Assembly (NCBI RefSeq): GCF_004006635.1
Contig: NZ_CP034842.1
Coordinates: 2,108,001-2,172,000, forward strand
DNA length: 64,000 nucleotides
Direction: 5' to 3'
Origin: Fusobacterium necrophorum subsp. necrophorum
GTDB lineage: Bacteria; Fusobacteriota; Fusobacteriia; Fusobacteriales; Fusobacteriaceae
Position numbers and translations under genes: made by a program. Below the pieces are notes generated by a model that was given only the letters and a program-made list of their open reading frames with translations, ran no database searches and had not been told where the DNA came from. This document shows positions 44,178 through 53,982 of this stretch, piece after piece. Position 1 is the first letter of the stretch. Each line of letters starts with the position of its first letter.

Positions 44178-46541
44178 ATGTTATTTGAAAAAACAGTATG
44201 GAAGGAAAGATTAGAGGAAAGGCTTCTTGTGAAGTTCGGTACAACATTGGAAGAGGCAAGCTCTTTTGAAATATATCAGGCTTTGGGAGATACCATTATG
44301 GAGAAAATTGCAAAGGACTGGTATGATACGAAAAAAAAATATGAAAGAGAGAAACAGGCTTTTTATTTATCTTCCGAATTTCTAATGGGAAGAGCGATGG
44401 GAAACAATTTAATCAATTTGGGAATTCAGGAAGAAGTCATCGCCTTACTGAAGGAATTGGGGATTGATTACAATCAGGTGGAGGAAGAAGAAGAAGATGC
44501 CGCTTTAGGAAATGGAGGGCTTGGACGATTGGCAGCCTGCTTTATGGATTCCTTGGCAACTTTAAGTTTACCGGGACAAGGTTATTCCATTCGATATAAG
44601 AATGGGATTTTTAACCAATATTTAAGAGACGGCTATCAAGTGGAAAAACCGGAAACTTGGTTACGATATGGGGATGTATGGTCTGTAGCTCGCCCGGAAG
44701 ATGAAGTCATTGTGAATTTTGGGAATACTTCCGTAAGAGCACTTCCTTATGATATGCCAATCATAGGATATGGAACTAAAAATATCAACACACTTCGTTT
44801 GTGGGAGGCTCATGCCATTCAAGATTTGGATTTGGGAATCTTCAATCAACAGGATTATTTGCATGCAACACAGGAAAAAACCTTAGCAGAAGATATTTCC
44901 AGAGTATTGTATCCAAACGACTCGACAGATGAGGGAAAAAAATTAAGATTGCGACAACAGTATTTCTTTGTTTCCGCTTCCTTACAGGATATTATGAAAA
45001 AATTTAAAAAAATACATGGAAGAGAATTTGAAAAGATTCCTGAATATATTGCCATTCAATTAAATGACACTCATCCTGTCATTGCTATTCCCGAATTGAT
45101 GAGATTGTTGGTGGACATTGAAGGAGTCAAATGGGAAGAGGCCTGGGAAATTGTGAAGAAAACATTCTCTTATACCAATCACACAATTTTAGCGGAAGCA
45201 TTAGAAAAATGGTGGATTGGTTTATATCAGGAAGTCGTGCCGAGAATTTTTCAAATTACTGAGGGGATTCATAATCAATTTCGAGCAGAGTTATCACAAC
45301 TATATCCGAATGATATGGGGAAACAAAATAGAATGTCCATTATTCAAGGAAATATGATTCATATGGCATGGTTGGCAATTTATGGAAGTCATAAGGTCAA
45401 CGGTGTAGCGGAATTGCATACGGAAATTTTAAAAGGACGAGAACTGCGAGATTGGTATGAACTGTATCCTGATAAATTTTTGAATAAAACAAATGGAATT
45501 ACACAGAGACGTTGGTTGTTAAAATCAAATCCTCAGCTGGCTTCCTATATCACAGAGTTGATTGGGGATGCTTGGATTACGGATTTATCAGAATTGAAGA
45601 AATTGGAAGAATATTTGGAAGATGATTCGGTCTTGGAGAAAATTTTAGCAATCAAACAAGAAAAAAAAGAAGAATTGGTAAAATATTTAAGAGAAACACA
45701 AGGAATAGATATCAACCCTCAGTCTATTTTTGATGTACAAGTAAAGAGAATGCATGAGTATAAAAGACAACTTTTAAATATTTTGCAGGTCTATGATTTG
45801 TATTATTACTTAAAAGAAAATCCGAATGTGGATTTTACTCCGACAACTTATATTTATGGAGCAAAAGCGGCACCCGGATACAAGGTGGCAAAGGGAATTA
45901 TTCGATTGATCAATGATGTGGCTCAGATTATCAATGGCGATACGGAGGTCAATGACAGATTAAAAGTAGTCTTTGTGGAAAATTATCGGGTGAGCGTGGC
46001 GGAAAAATTATTCCCGGCAGCCGATATTTCGGAGCAGATTTCGACGGCAGGGAAAGAAGCTTCCGGAACAGGAAATATGAAATTTATGTTAAATGGAGCT
46101 TTGACGATTGGAACCTTGGACGGAGCCAATGTGGAAATTGTAAAAGAAGCAGGGGAAGAAAATGAGTATATCTTCGGAATGCGAGTGGAAGATATTGACA
46201 GTTTACAAAAAAGAGGATATGACCCGAGAATGCCGTATAATAATATAACAGGATTGAAACGAGTTGTGGATGCTCTGATCGATGGTCATTTGAATGATTT
46301 GGGAAGTGGAATTTATCGAGAAATCCATTCTTTATTGATGGAAAGAGGAGACCAATACTATGTATTGGAAGATTTTGAAGATTATCGAAAAAAGCAACGA
46401 AAGATTAATCGGGATTACCAAGATCGAAGAGCATGGGCAAAGAAAATGTTGAAGAACATTGCCAATGCCGGAAAATTTTCTTCGGATAGAACGATTATGG
46501 AATATGCAAAAGAAATTTGGGGGATACATGAAGTGAGGTGA
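44178..46541 (+). CDS. glgP: Glycogen phosphorylase
   Basis: Releases glucose-1-phosphate from glycogen. About 787 residues with the pyridoxal-phosphate lysine region KEASGTGNMKFMLNGA and the family start KDWYDTKKKYEREKQAFYLS. ATG 44178 is 6 bases after AGGAGG; an in-frame GTG at 44157 only adds acidic residues read from the ribosome site. First gene of a five-gene glycogen operon, so breakdown and synthesis enzymes are co-expressed. Confidence 0.96.
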   Translation: MLFEKTVWKERLEERLLVKFGTTLEEASSFEIYQALGDTIMEKIAKDWYDTKKKYEREKQAFYLSSEFLMGRAMGNNLINLGIQEEVIALLKELGIDYNQVEEEEEDAALGNGGLGRLAACFMDSLATLSLPGQGYSIRYKNGIFNQYLRDGYQVEKPETWLRYGDVWSVARPEDEVIVNFGNTSVRALPYDMPIIGYGTKNINTLRLWEAHAIQDLDLGIFNQQDYLHATQEKTLAEDISRVLYPNDSTDEGKKLRLRQQYFFVSASLQDIMKKFKKIHGREFEKIPEYIAIQLNDTHPVIAIPELMRLLVDIEGVKWEEAWEIVKKTFSYTNHTILAEALEKWWIGLYQEVVPRIFQITEGIHNQFRAELSQLYPNDMGKQNRMSIIQGNMIHMAWLAIYGSHKVNGVAELHTEILKGRELRDWYELYPDKFLNKTNGITQRRWLLKSNPQLASYITELIGDAWITDLSELKKLEEYLEDDSVLEKILAIKQEKKEELVKYLRETQGIDINPQSIFDVQVKRMHEYKRQLLNILQVYDLYYYLKENPNVDFTPTTYIYGAKAAPGYKVAKGIIRLINDVAQIINGDTEVNDRLKVVFVENYRVSVAEKLFPAADISEQISTAGKEASGTGNMKFMLNGALTIGTLDGANVEIVKEAGEENEYIFGMRVEDIDSLQKRGYDPRMPYNNITGLKRVVDALIDGHLNDLGSGIYREIHSLLMERGDQYYVLEDFEDYRKKQRKINRDYQDRRAWAKKMLKNIANAGKFSSDRTIMEYAKEIWGIHEVR

Positions 46542-46546
46542 TAAAC

Positions 46547-48382
46547 ATGGCAGGACAAACAGATCGTTATTTATTTCATCGGGGAGAACATAGACAGGTT
46601 TATGGATATTTAGGGGCTCATCCAAGCAGAACTTCGACTATTTTTCGTCTATGGGCTCCCAATGCGAAATCCGTGGCTGTTGTTGGAGATTTTAATGCAT
46701 GGTCGCCAAGAGATTGTGACTATTGTAGCAAGGTCAATGCTGAGGGAATTTGGGAAATAGAAATTCCAAAGGTCAAAAAAGGATTTTTGTATAAGTATCA
46801 AATTGAAACTTCATGGGGAGAAAAAATATTAAAGGCGGATCCCTATGCCTTTTCCTCTGAACTTCGACCGAATACCGCTTCTGTTGTAAAGGGAGTTCCC
46901 AAATTTCGTTGGGGAGACAAACGTTGGTTAAACAAAAGAGAAATAGGCTATCAAAAGGCTGTAAATATTTATGAAGTACATCTGGGTTCTTGGAAAAAAC
47001 AGCAGGACGGAAGTTTTTATAATTATCGGGAAATTGCAAAACTCCTGGTTGATTATTTGACGGACATGAAGTATACTCATATTGAACTCATGCCTTTGGT
47101 AGAACATCCTTTGGACGCTTCTTGGGGATATCAGGGAGTGGGGTATTATTCCGTTACAAGTCGCTATGGAAGTGCGGAAGATTTTATGTATTTTGTAAAT
47201 TATTTACACCAACATGGAATTGGAGTTATTTTAGATTGGGTTCCCGGACATTTTTGCAAAGATGCTCACGGTTTGTATCGTTTTGACGGAGGAGCCTGCT
47301 ACGAATATGAAGATGCTGTATTGGGAGAGAATGAATGGGGAAGTGCCAATTTTAATGTGGCAAGGAATGAAGTCCGAAGTTTTTTAGTTTCCAATCTGTA
47401 TTTTTGGTTAAAGGAGTTTCATATTGACGGAATTCGAATGGATGCCATTTCCAATATGCTCTATTACACAAGAGAAAATGAAGTATATGAAAATAAAACT
47501 TCCATTGCTTTTTTACAATATTTAAATCAAACGGTACATGAAGAATATCCGACTGTTATGTTAATTGCTGAAGATTCTTCGGCGTTTCCATTGGTTACGA
47601 AATATTCCATGGACGGAGGTTTAGGTTTTGACGGAAAATGGAATATGGGTTGGATGAATGACACTTTAAAATATATGGAAATCGATCCTTTCTTCCGAAA
47701 AAATCATCATGGAAAATTGACTTTTTCTTTTATGTATGCCTTTTCTGAAAATTTCATTTTAGCCTTATCTCATGACGAGGTAGTGCATGGGAAAAAATCT
47801 ATCTTAAATAAAATGCCGGGATACTATGAAGATAAGTTGAACCATGTGAAAACTTTATTTTCTTACCAAATGGCTCATCCGGGAAAAAAATTGAATTTTA
47901 TGGGAAATGAATTTGCTCAAGGTTTGGAGTGGAGATTCTATGAAGAATTGGAATGGCAGGTGTTGGCAGAAAATAAAGGTTGTCAAAACATTCAAAGATA
48001 TACAAGAGCTTTGAACGCTATGTATGCAAAGGAAAAAGCTTTGTGGTATGACGGTCAAGACGGTTTTGAATGGATAGAACATGAAAACATCGAGGAAAAT
48101 ATGTTGGTTTTTTTAAGAAAAACTCCGGATATGAGCGAGTTGCTGATTGCGGTCTTTAATTTTTCAGGAAAAAATCAGGAAAAATATAAAATAGGAGTTC
48201 CTTTGCCAGGAAAGTATGAGTGTATTTTAAATAGTAATGAAACAAAATTTGGAGGCTATCGTCTCGGAAAAAAGATAAGCTACAAGAGTATTGACAGCTC
48301 ATGGAATTATCGAGAGCAACATATTGAAGTAGATATTGCCGGAAATTCGGCTTTATTTTTAAAATATCGAAAAGGGAAATAA
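46547..48382 (+). CDS. glgB: 1,4-alpha-glucan branching enzyme
   Basis: Introduces alpha-1,6 branches. About 611 residues: a CBM48 domain at about 25-115 (FRLWAPNAKSVAVVGDFNAW) and a GH13 barrel with nucleophile Asp in DGIRMDAI, acid Glu in LIAEDSS and a third Asp in LSHDEVVHGK. ATG 46547 lies 5 bases after GAGGTGA; the gene begins immediately after the glgP stop. Confidence 0.96.
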   Translation: MAGQTDRYLFHRGEHRQVYGYLGAHPSRTSTIFRLWAPNAKSVAVVGDFNAWSPRDCDYCSKVNAEGIWEIEIPKVKKGFLYKYQIETSWGEKILKADPYAFSSELRPNTASVVKGVPKFRWGDKRWLNKREIGYQKAVNIYEVHLGSWKKQQDGSFYNYREIAKLLVDYLTDMKYTHIELMPLVEHPLDASWGYQGVGYYSVTSRYGSAEDFMYFVNYLHQHGIGVILDWVPGHFCKDAHGLYRFDGGACYEYEDAVLGENEWGSANFNVARNEVRSFLVSNLYFWLKEFHIDGIRMDAISNMLYYTRENEVYENKTSIAFLQYLNQTVHEEYPTVMLIAEDSSAFPLVTKYSMDGGLGFDGKWNMGWMNDTLKYMEIDPFFRKNHHGKLTFSFMYAFSENFILALSHDEVVHGKKSILNKMPGYYEDKLNHVKTLFSYQMAHPGKKLNFMGNEFAQGLEWRFYEELEWQVLAENKGCQNIQRYTRALNAMYAKEKALWYDGQDGFEWIEHENIEENMLVFLRKTPDMSELLIAVFNFSGKNQEKYKIGVPLPGKYECILNSNETKFGGYRLGKKISYKSIDSSWNYREQHIEVDIAGNSALFLKYRKGK

Positions 48383-48408
48383 GGAAAAAGAAACAAGGGG
48401 GCTAGGGT

Positions 48409-49554
48409 ATGAAAAAGAAAAGAATCATTGCTATGATACTGGCTGGAGGTCAAGGAAGTCGATTGAAAGACTTGACGGAGCGAATTGCAAAACCGGCGGT
48501 ATCCTTTGGAGGAAAATATCGAATTATTGATTTCACATTGACCAATTGTTCTCACTCCGGAATTGATACTGTGGGAATTTTGACACAATATGAACCTCAT
48601 GTTTTGAACAATCATATTGGAAGAGGATCACCTTGGGATTTAGATCGAATGGATGGCGGTGTTACAGTTCTTCAACCCCATACGAAGAAAAATGATGAAA
48701 ATGGTTGGTACAAAGGAACTGCAAATGCGATTTATCGAAATATTAACTTCATTGAAGAATATGATCCGGAATATGTTTTAATTCTATCCGGAGACCATAT
48801 CTATAAGATGGATTATGACAAAATGTTAAAATATCATATCCAAAAGGAAGCGGATGCTACGATTGGAGTATTTGAAGTTCCTTTATCCGATGCCCCAAGT
48901 TTTGGAATTATGAATACATATGAGGATATGACCATTTATGAATTTGAAGAAAAACCGAAAGAGCCGAAAAGTACCCTAGCTTCTATGGGAATCTATATTT
49001 TTAAATGGAAAGTTTTAAAATCCTATTTGGAAAAAGATGAGAAAGATAAGAAGTCCAGCAATGACTTTGGAAAAAATATTATCCCGAATATGTTGCATGA
49101 TGGAAAGAAGCTGGTAGCATATCCGTTTGAAGGTTATTGGAGAGATGTGGGAACCATTCAAAGTTTCTGGGATGCCCATATGGACTTGTTACAAGAAGAT
49201 AATGAATTGGACTTGTTTGATAAATCTTGGAGAATTAATACAAGACAAGGAATTTATACACCTTCTTATGTAACACCGGAAGCAAAAATCCAGAATACTT
49301 TATTGGATAAAGGATGTTTGGTGGAGGGAGAAGTCAAACATTCGGTTATTTTTTCAGGAGTAAAGATTGGGAAAAATTCTAAAGTCATAGATTCTATCAT
49401 CATGGCGGACACGGAAATCGGAGATAATGTCATTATTCAAAAAGCGATCGTGGCAAATGATGTGAAAGTTTTAGATAATACTGTCATTGGAGATGGAAAA
49501 GACATTGTTGTTATTGGAGAAAAAAGAGTCGTAAAAAGTGAACCGGTAAAGTAG
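48409..49554 (+). CDS. glgC: Glucose-1-phosphate adenylyltransferase
   Basis: Makes ADP-glucose. 381 residues: nucleotidyltransferase domain with [20 protein letters not shown] at the start and [12 protein letters not shown], then a left-handed beta-helix (hexapeptide-like repeats such as [15 protein letters not shown]). It would pair with GlgD as in Bacillus and Geobacillus type enzymes. Confidence 0.96.
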   Translation: MKKKRIIAMILAGGQGSRLKDLTERIAKPAVSFGGKYRIIDFTLTNCSHSGIDTVGILTQYEPHVLNNHIGRGSPWDLDRMDGGVTVLQPHTKKNDENGWYKGTANAIYRNINFIEEYDPEYVLILSGDHIYKMDYDKMLKYHIQKEADATIGVFEVPLSDAPSFGIMNTYEDMTIYEFEEKPKEPKSTLASMGIYIFKWKVLKSYLEKDEKDKKSSNDFGKNIIPNMLHDGKKLVAYPFEGYWRDVGTIQSFWDAHMDLLQEDNELDLFDKSWRINTRQGIYTPSYVTPEAKIQNTLLDKGCLVEGEVKHSVIFSGVKIGKNSKVIDSIIMADTEIGDNVIIQKAIVANDVKVLDNTVIGDGKDIVVIGEKRVVKSEPVK

Positions 49555-49572
49555 GAGATTGGAGGGAAAGCT

Positions 49573-50736
49573 ATGGTTAAAAATTATATGGCGATTATTT
49601 ATGTAGGAGAGGGAAATGAAAATATCAGTCCTTTAACGAAAGCAAGATCTCTAGCTTCGATTCCGGTAGGGGGATCGTATCGGATTATTGACTTCGCCTT
49701 ATCCAATGTTGTCAATGCGGGAATTCGAAATGTCGGATTGTTTTGTGGGAATGAGGAGTTGAATTCTTTAACCGATCATATTGGAAATGGCTTTGCTTGG
49801 GATTTGGCAAGAAAAAAAGACGGAATTTTCATTTTTAAACAGATGATGGACAATCATTCCAGCTCGGGAAGATCCAGAATTCATAAAAATATGGAATATT
49901 TTTTCAGAAGCAGTCAAGAAAAAGTAATTGTTTTAAACAGTCATATGGTATGTAATTTGGATGTCAATGATTTGATTGAGAAGCATGAAGCTTCCGGAAA
50001 AGAAATTACCATGGTGTATAAGAAAGTGAAGGATGCTCACGAACATTTTAATCATTGCTCTTCTGTTAAAATAGATGAAAAGAATCGTGTGCTTGGAATT
50101 GGACAAAATCTATTTTTTCATGAAGAGGAAAATATTTCCGTAGATGCCTTTGTTATCAGCAAAGAATTGGTATTAAAATTATTAATAGACAGTATTCAAG
50201 AGGGCGATTACAATACTTTACCGGAATTAGTAGCTAAAAAATTACCGTCGTTGAATGTGAATGCCTATGAATTTACAGGCTATTTGCAATGTATCAATTC
50301 CACAAGGGAATACTTTGATTTTAATATGAAAATTTTGCAAAAAGACATTCGGGAAGATGTCTTTGGAGTTGTATCCGGAAGAAATATTTTGACAAAAGTG
50401 AAAGATACTCCTCCAAGTTTGTTTAAAAGTACGGCTCTTGTTGAAAATTCCTTGATCTCAAATGGATGTATCATAGAGGGGACTGTAAAAAACAGCATTC
50501 TTTCCAGAGGAGCGGTGGTAGAAAAAGGAGTGGTTTTGGAAGACTGTGTCATCTTACAAGATTGTCATATTCGAAAGGGAGCCGTTCTTAAAAATGTGAT
50601 TGTGGATAAGAATAATGTGATTCATGAACATGAAAAATTGTCCGCTTCCAAAGATTATCCCCTTGTTATTGAAAAAAGTATGACTTGGGATAGTAAACAA
50701 TATCAAAATTTAATGAAGTATATTAAGAAAAGATAG
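49573..50736 (+). CDS. glgD: Glucose-1-phosphate adenylyltransferase regulatory subunit
   Basis: 387 residues, a GlgC paralogue. The fold is kept (IPVGGSYRIIDFALSNVVNAG and a C-terminal beta-helix), but the glycine-rich GGQGSRL loop is replaced by YVGEGNENISPLTKARS, as in GlgD proteins that modulate GlgC rather than catalyse well. It lies 18 bases after glgC. Confidence 0.93.
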   Translation: MVKNYMAIIYVGEGNENISPLTKARSLASIPVGGSYRIIDFALSNVVNAGIRNVGLFCGNEELNSLTDHIGNGFAWDLARKKDGIFIFKQMMDNHSSSGRSRIHKNMEYFFRSSQEKVIVLNSHMVCNLDVNDLIEKHEASGKEITMVYKKVKDAHEHFNHCSSVKIDEKNRVLGIGQNLFFHEEENISVDAFVISKELVLKLLIDSIQEGDYNTLPELVAKKLPSLNVNAYEFTGYLQCINSTREYFDFNMKILQKDIREDVFGVVSGRNILTKVKDTPPSLFKSTALVENSLISNGCIIEGTVKNSILSRGAVVEKGVVLEDCVILQDCHIRKGAVLKNVIVDKNNVIHEHEKLSASKDYPLVIEKSMTWDSKQYQNLMKYIKKR

Positions 50737-50746
50737 GAGGGCTATC

Positions 50747-52168
50747 ATGAAAATTCTTTTTGCAACGGCAGAAGCTTTTCCTTTTATAAAAACCGGAGGT
50801 TTGGGGGATGTTGCCTACTCTTTACCGAAAGCGTTACACAAAGAAGACATCGATATTCGAGTCATTCTTCCGAAATATAGTAAAATCAAATCGGAACTCC
50901 TGAAAAAACAACAACATATCGGTCATAAGAAAATCTGGGTAGCTCACCACAATGAATATGTAGGAGTGGAAACGGTTCTTTATAAAGGAATACCATACTA
51001 TTTTATAGACAATGAACGATATTTCAAGAGAAATAATATCTATGGGGAGTTTGATGATTGTGAAAGATTTCTGTTTTTCGCAAAAGCGGTTGTAGAAACC
51101 ATGGATATAACAGGTTTTACTCCTGATATTATTCACTGCAATGACTGGCAGACAGGACTGATTCCTATTTATTTAAAAGAGCGTGGAAAACAGGATATCA
51201 AGACGATCTTTACCATTCATAATCTTCGATTTCAAGGTTTTTTCTTCAATAACGTGATTGAAAGCTTATTGGAAATTGATCGTTATAAATATTATCATGA
51301 GGAAGGGATTAAATACTATGATATGATTTCTTTCTTAAAGGCCGGAGTCGTTTATTCCGACTACATTACCACAGTCAGTGAAAGCTATGCGGAAGAAATT
51401 AAAACTCCTGAATTGGGAGAAGGCCTACATGGATTGTTCCAAAAATTGGAGTATCGATTGTCCGGAGTGGTGAATGGAATTGACAAGAGCTCCTATCCTC
51501 TACCGAAAAAATCAAAAGAAGATTTGAAAACAGCTTTACAGAAACGACTCGGTTTAAAAGTGGAAAAAGATATTCCTTTGATTGCTATGATCACTCGCTT
51601 GGACAGTCAAAAAGGAATTGATTTTGTCATTGAAAAAATGGATGAAATCATGTCAATGGGAGTTCAGTTTATTTTGTTGGGAACGGGAGAAGATCGCTAT
51701 GAAAACTTTTTCCGCTGGAAAGAAAGTCAATATCCGGGCTATCTTTGTTCCTATATTGGATTTGACTCCGATTTGTCTTTGGAAATCTATCAGGGAGCCG
51801 ACTTATTTTTAATGCCGTCCGTGTATGAACCGTGCGGTCTTGCTCAAATGATTGCGATGAGATATGGATGTGTTCCTGTGGTGCGAGAAACAGGAGGACT
51901 TCGGGATACGGTCACTCCGTATAATGAATATACGGGGGAAGGAGACGGATTCGGTTTCCGGGAATTGAATGCGAATGATATGATGAAAACTTTACACTAT
52001 GCAATTCGAACCTACCATAATCCGAAAGAATGGCATATTTTAGTGGAAAACGCAAAGAAGAGAAAAAATTCATGGAAGGAATCTGCGAAAAAATATCAAG
52101 TAATTTATCAAAAGGTACTGGGAAGATTCCATGAAGTAGAAGTGATTAAGAATAAGAAGAAAAAATAA
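50747..52168 (+). CDS. glgA: Glycogen synthase (ADP-glucose type, GT5)
   Basis: Extends alpha-1,4-glucan from ADP-glucose. 473 residues with the ADP-glucose loop KTGGLGDVAYSLPKAL near the N-terminus, HCNDWQTGLIP, and the C-terminal GT-B motif PSVYEPCGLAQMIAMRYG containing the catalytic Glu. Last gene of the operon; a hairpin terminator follows. Confidence 0.97.
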   Translation: MKILFATAEAFPFIKTGGLGDVAYSLPKALHKEDIDIRVILPKYSKIKSELLKKQQHIGHKKIWVAHHNEYVGVETVLYKGIPYYFIDNERYFKRNNIYGEFDDCERFLFFAKAVVETMDITGFTPDIIHCNDWQTGLIPIYLKERGKQDIKTIFTIHNLRFQGFFFNNVIESLLEIDRYKYYHEEGIKYYDMISFLKAGVVYSDYITTVSESYAEEIKTPELGEGLHGLFQKLEYRLSGVVNGIDKSSYPLPKKSKEDLKTALQKRLGLKVEKDIPLIAMITRLDSQKGIDFVIEKMDEIMSMGVQFILLGTGEDRYENFFRWKESQYPGYLCSYIGFDSDLSLEIYQGADLFLMPSVYEPCGLAQMIAMRYGCVPVVRETGGLRDTVTPYNEYTGEGDGFGFRELNANDMMKTLHYAIRTYHNPKEWHILVENAKKRKNSWKESAKKYQVIYQKVLGRFHEVEVIKNKKKK

Positions 52169-52178
52169 AAAATCTGAA

Positions 52179-52235
52179 TGAGACAGTGAAATGATTCTTT
52201 TTCGAAAGGAAAATTCCACTGTCTCAAATTTTTTT
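52179..52235 (+). terminator. Terminator after glgA
   Basis: TGAGACAGTG (52179-52188) pairs with CACTGTCTCA (52217-52226); AATTTTTTTT follows. Confidence 0.88.
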
Positions 52236-52269
52236 CCTATCATTTTCAAATAGGATTTTGAACTATGCT

Positions 52270-52331
52270 TGAAAGAAAATGAAAGATATTGAAAGAAAAA
52301 GATTGAAACAAGGAAAAGAATATGTTAGGAT
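52270..52331 (+). promoter_or_regulatory. Fructose operon promoter with TGAAAGA direct repeats
   Basis: TGAAA begins at 52270, 52280, 52290 and 52304: three units at exactly 10-base spacing and a fourth inside the -35. TTGAAA (52303-52308), a 17-base spacer and TAGGAT (52326-52331) form the promoter. Direct repeats of this kind are typical DeoR-family operators, so the regulator encoded next probably binds here. Confidence 0.55.
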
Positions 52332-52355
52332 AGAAGAAAAAGAAGGGATGGAAGT

Positions 52356-53057
52356 ATGTTAGGAATAGAAAGACAAAATTATATCATACGACTATTGGAA
52401 GAAAAGAAATTTTTACGACTCAGTGAACTTGTGGAGCAACTACGTGCTTCCGAAGCTACGATTCGTCGAGATTTGAATACTTTAGAAAGAAAAGGGAGAC
52501 TGCTTCGAGTTCATGGAGGAGCAAAACTTCTTTCCAAGCTCATACATGAAAAAGGAATGTCGGAGAAAAAAATGTTACATTTGCAGGAAAAACAGAAAAT
52601 TGCAAAACTTGCTTCCAAGTATCTGGAAGATGGACAAAAAATCTACTTGGATGCAGGAAGCACTGTGGAAGCACTGATTCCTTATTTAGAAGAAAAAAAG
52701 GACATTGAAATTGTGACGAACGGATATTCACATCTTTCTCATTTATTAGGAAAGGGGATTCCTACTTATCTAATTGCAGGAAGAGTAAAGGAAAAAACGC
52801 AGTCTTTGGTGGGAGCCAGAGCCGTTTTATCTTTACGAGATTTTTATTTCGACATTGCTTTTTTAGGAGCAAATTCTATGAATGAAGAGACTTTTATGAC
52901 TCCGGATCCGGAAGAAGCCATTGTCAAAGAAGCCGTCGTCAGAAGAGCAAATAAAAGCTATATATTGGCGGACAGCTCAAAGTGGGGGCAAGAACCGGGG
53001 ATTGTTTTTGCAGGAAAAGAAGATGTTATTCTAATTACAGAGGAGGAGGGAAAATGA
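52356..53057 (+). CDS. DeoR-family transcriptional regulator (FruR type)
   Basis: 233 residues. An N-terminal winged helix-turn-helix (LSELVEQLRASEATIRRDLNTLERKGRLLRV, residues about 19-50, split here from its longer signature) is followed by a DeoR sensor domain (LDAGSTVEALIPYL; FLGANSM). It heads the fruK-fruA operon and likely represses it, with fructose 1-phosphate as inducer by analogy. The stop overlaps fruK by 4 bases. Confidence 0.92.
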   Translation: MLGIERQNYIIRLLEEKKFLRLSELVEQLRASEATIRRDLNTLERKGRLLRVHGGAKLLSKLIHEKGMSEKKMLHLQEKQKIAKLASKYLEDGQKIYLDAGSTVEALIPYLEEKKDIEIVTNGYSHLSHLLGKGIPTYLIAGRVKEKTQSLVGARAVLSLRDFYFDIAFLGANSMNEETFMTPDPEEAIVKEAVVRRANKSYILADSSKWGQEPGIVFAGKEDVILITEEEGK

Positions 53058-53974
53058 TTTACACGGTAACCTTAAATCCGGCGATTGATTATTACATTGA
53101 ATTGGAAGAGTTTCAGGAACAAGAGTTAAACAATTGTGAAAATTCTTATACCATTATGGGGGGAAAAGGAATCAATGTATCCAAAGTTTTGGACAATTTT
53201 GGGATAAAAACATTGGCACTCGGTTTTATAGGCGGATTTACCGGCGATTATATTAAAAAGGATTTTTGTCTTGCCAAGATGAAAGAACAGTTTACCGAAT
53301 TGAAAGAAAATACAAGAATCAACGTTAAAATGAAGACGAAAGTCGGGGAAAGTGAAATTGCGGGAAAGGCTCCCAATATTTCAGAAGAAGATTTAAAAAG
53401 ATTTTATAAGACATTGGAACAAATCAAAGAGGGAGATCTTTTAGTATTGTCCGGCAGTGTTCCGAAGAGCTTATCGGATGAGATTTATGCGGAACTGATT
53501 GCAAGAGTTCCCAAAGGAGTTCGGATTATTTTGGATGCGAGAGGTAAAGCCTTTGCAAAAGCTTTGGAAAAGGGAGTTTATTTTACAAAGCCGAATCGGA
53601 AAGAATTGGAAGAATATTTTGAACGAGAGCTTCCTAGCTTAGAAGAACTTGTGGCAGCAGCAAAGGAACTACAAAAACGAGGAAGTAAATATGTCATTGT
53701 ATCTCGAGGAGGAGAGGGATCTTTTTGTGTCACGGAGGATAAAGTTCTTATCGGAAACGCACCGAAGGGAAAGTTAATTTCTTCCGTGGGAGCAGGAGAT
53801 TCTATGGTAGCTGGAATTCTTTATGCTTTAGAAAAGGGATGCAGTATAGAAGAAGCTTATTCGTATGGAATTGCTGCAGGAAGTGCCACCGCTTTTTCCG
53901 AGGGATTGACAAATTTACAGGATATGGAAAAGATAAAAGAAAAAGTAATCATAGAGGAATATCAAGGAAAATAG
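53054..53974 (+). CDS. fruK: 1-phosphofructokinase
   Basis: Phosphorylates fructose 1-phosphate to fructose 1,6-bisphosphate. 306 residues, PfkB family: MIYTVTLNPAIDYYIELEEF start, IMGGKGINVSKVL, and the C-terminal ATP/active-site motif SVGAGDSMVAGIL with catalytic Asp. ATG 53054 overlaps the regulator stop (ATGA) and has GAGGAGGG upstream; a longer frame from 52982 overlaps the regulator gene. Confidence 0.96.
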   Translation: MIYTVTLNPAIDYYIELEEFQEQELNNCENSYTIMGGKGINVSKVLDNFGIKTLALGFIGGFTGDYIKKDFCLAKMKEQFTELKENTRINVKMKTKVGESEIAGKAPNISEEDLKRFYKTLEQIKEGDLLVLSGSVPKSLSDEIYAELIARVPKGVRIILDARGKAFAKALEKGVYFTKPNRKELEEYFERELPSLEELVAAAKELQKRGSKYVIVSRGGEGSFCVTEDKVLIGNAPKGKLISSVGAGDSMVAGILYALEKGCSIEEAYSYGIAAGSATAFSEGLTNLQDMEKIKEKVIIEEYQGK

Positions 53975-53982
53975 GAGGAGCC

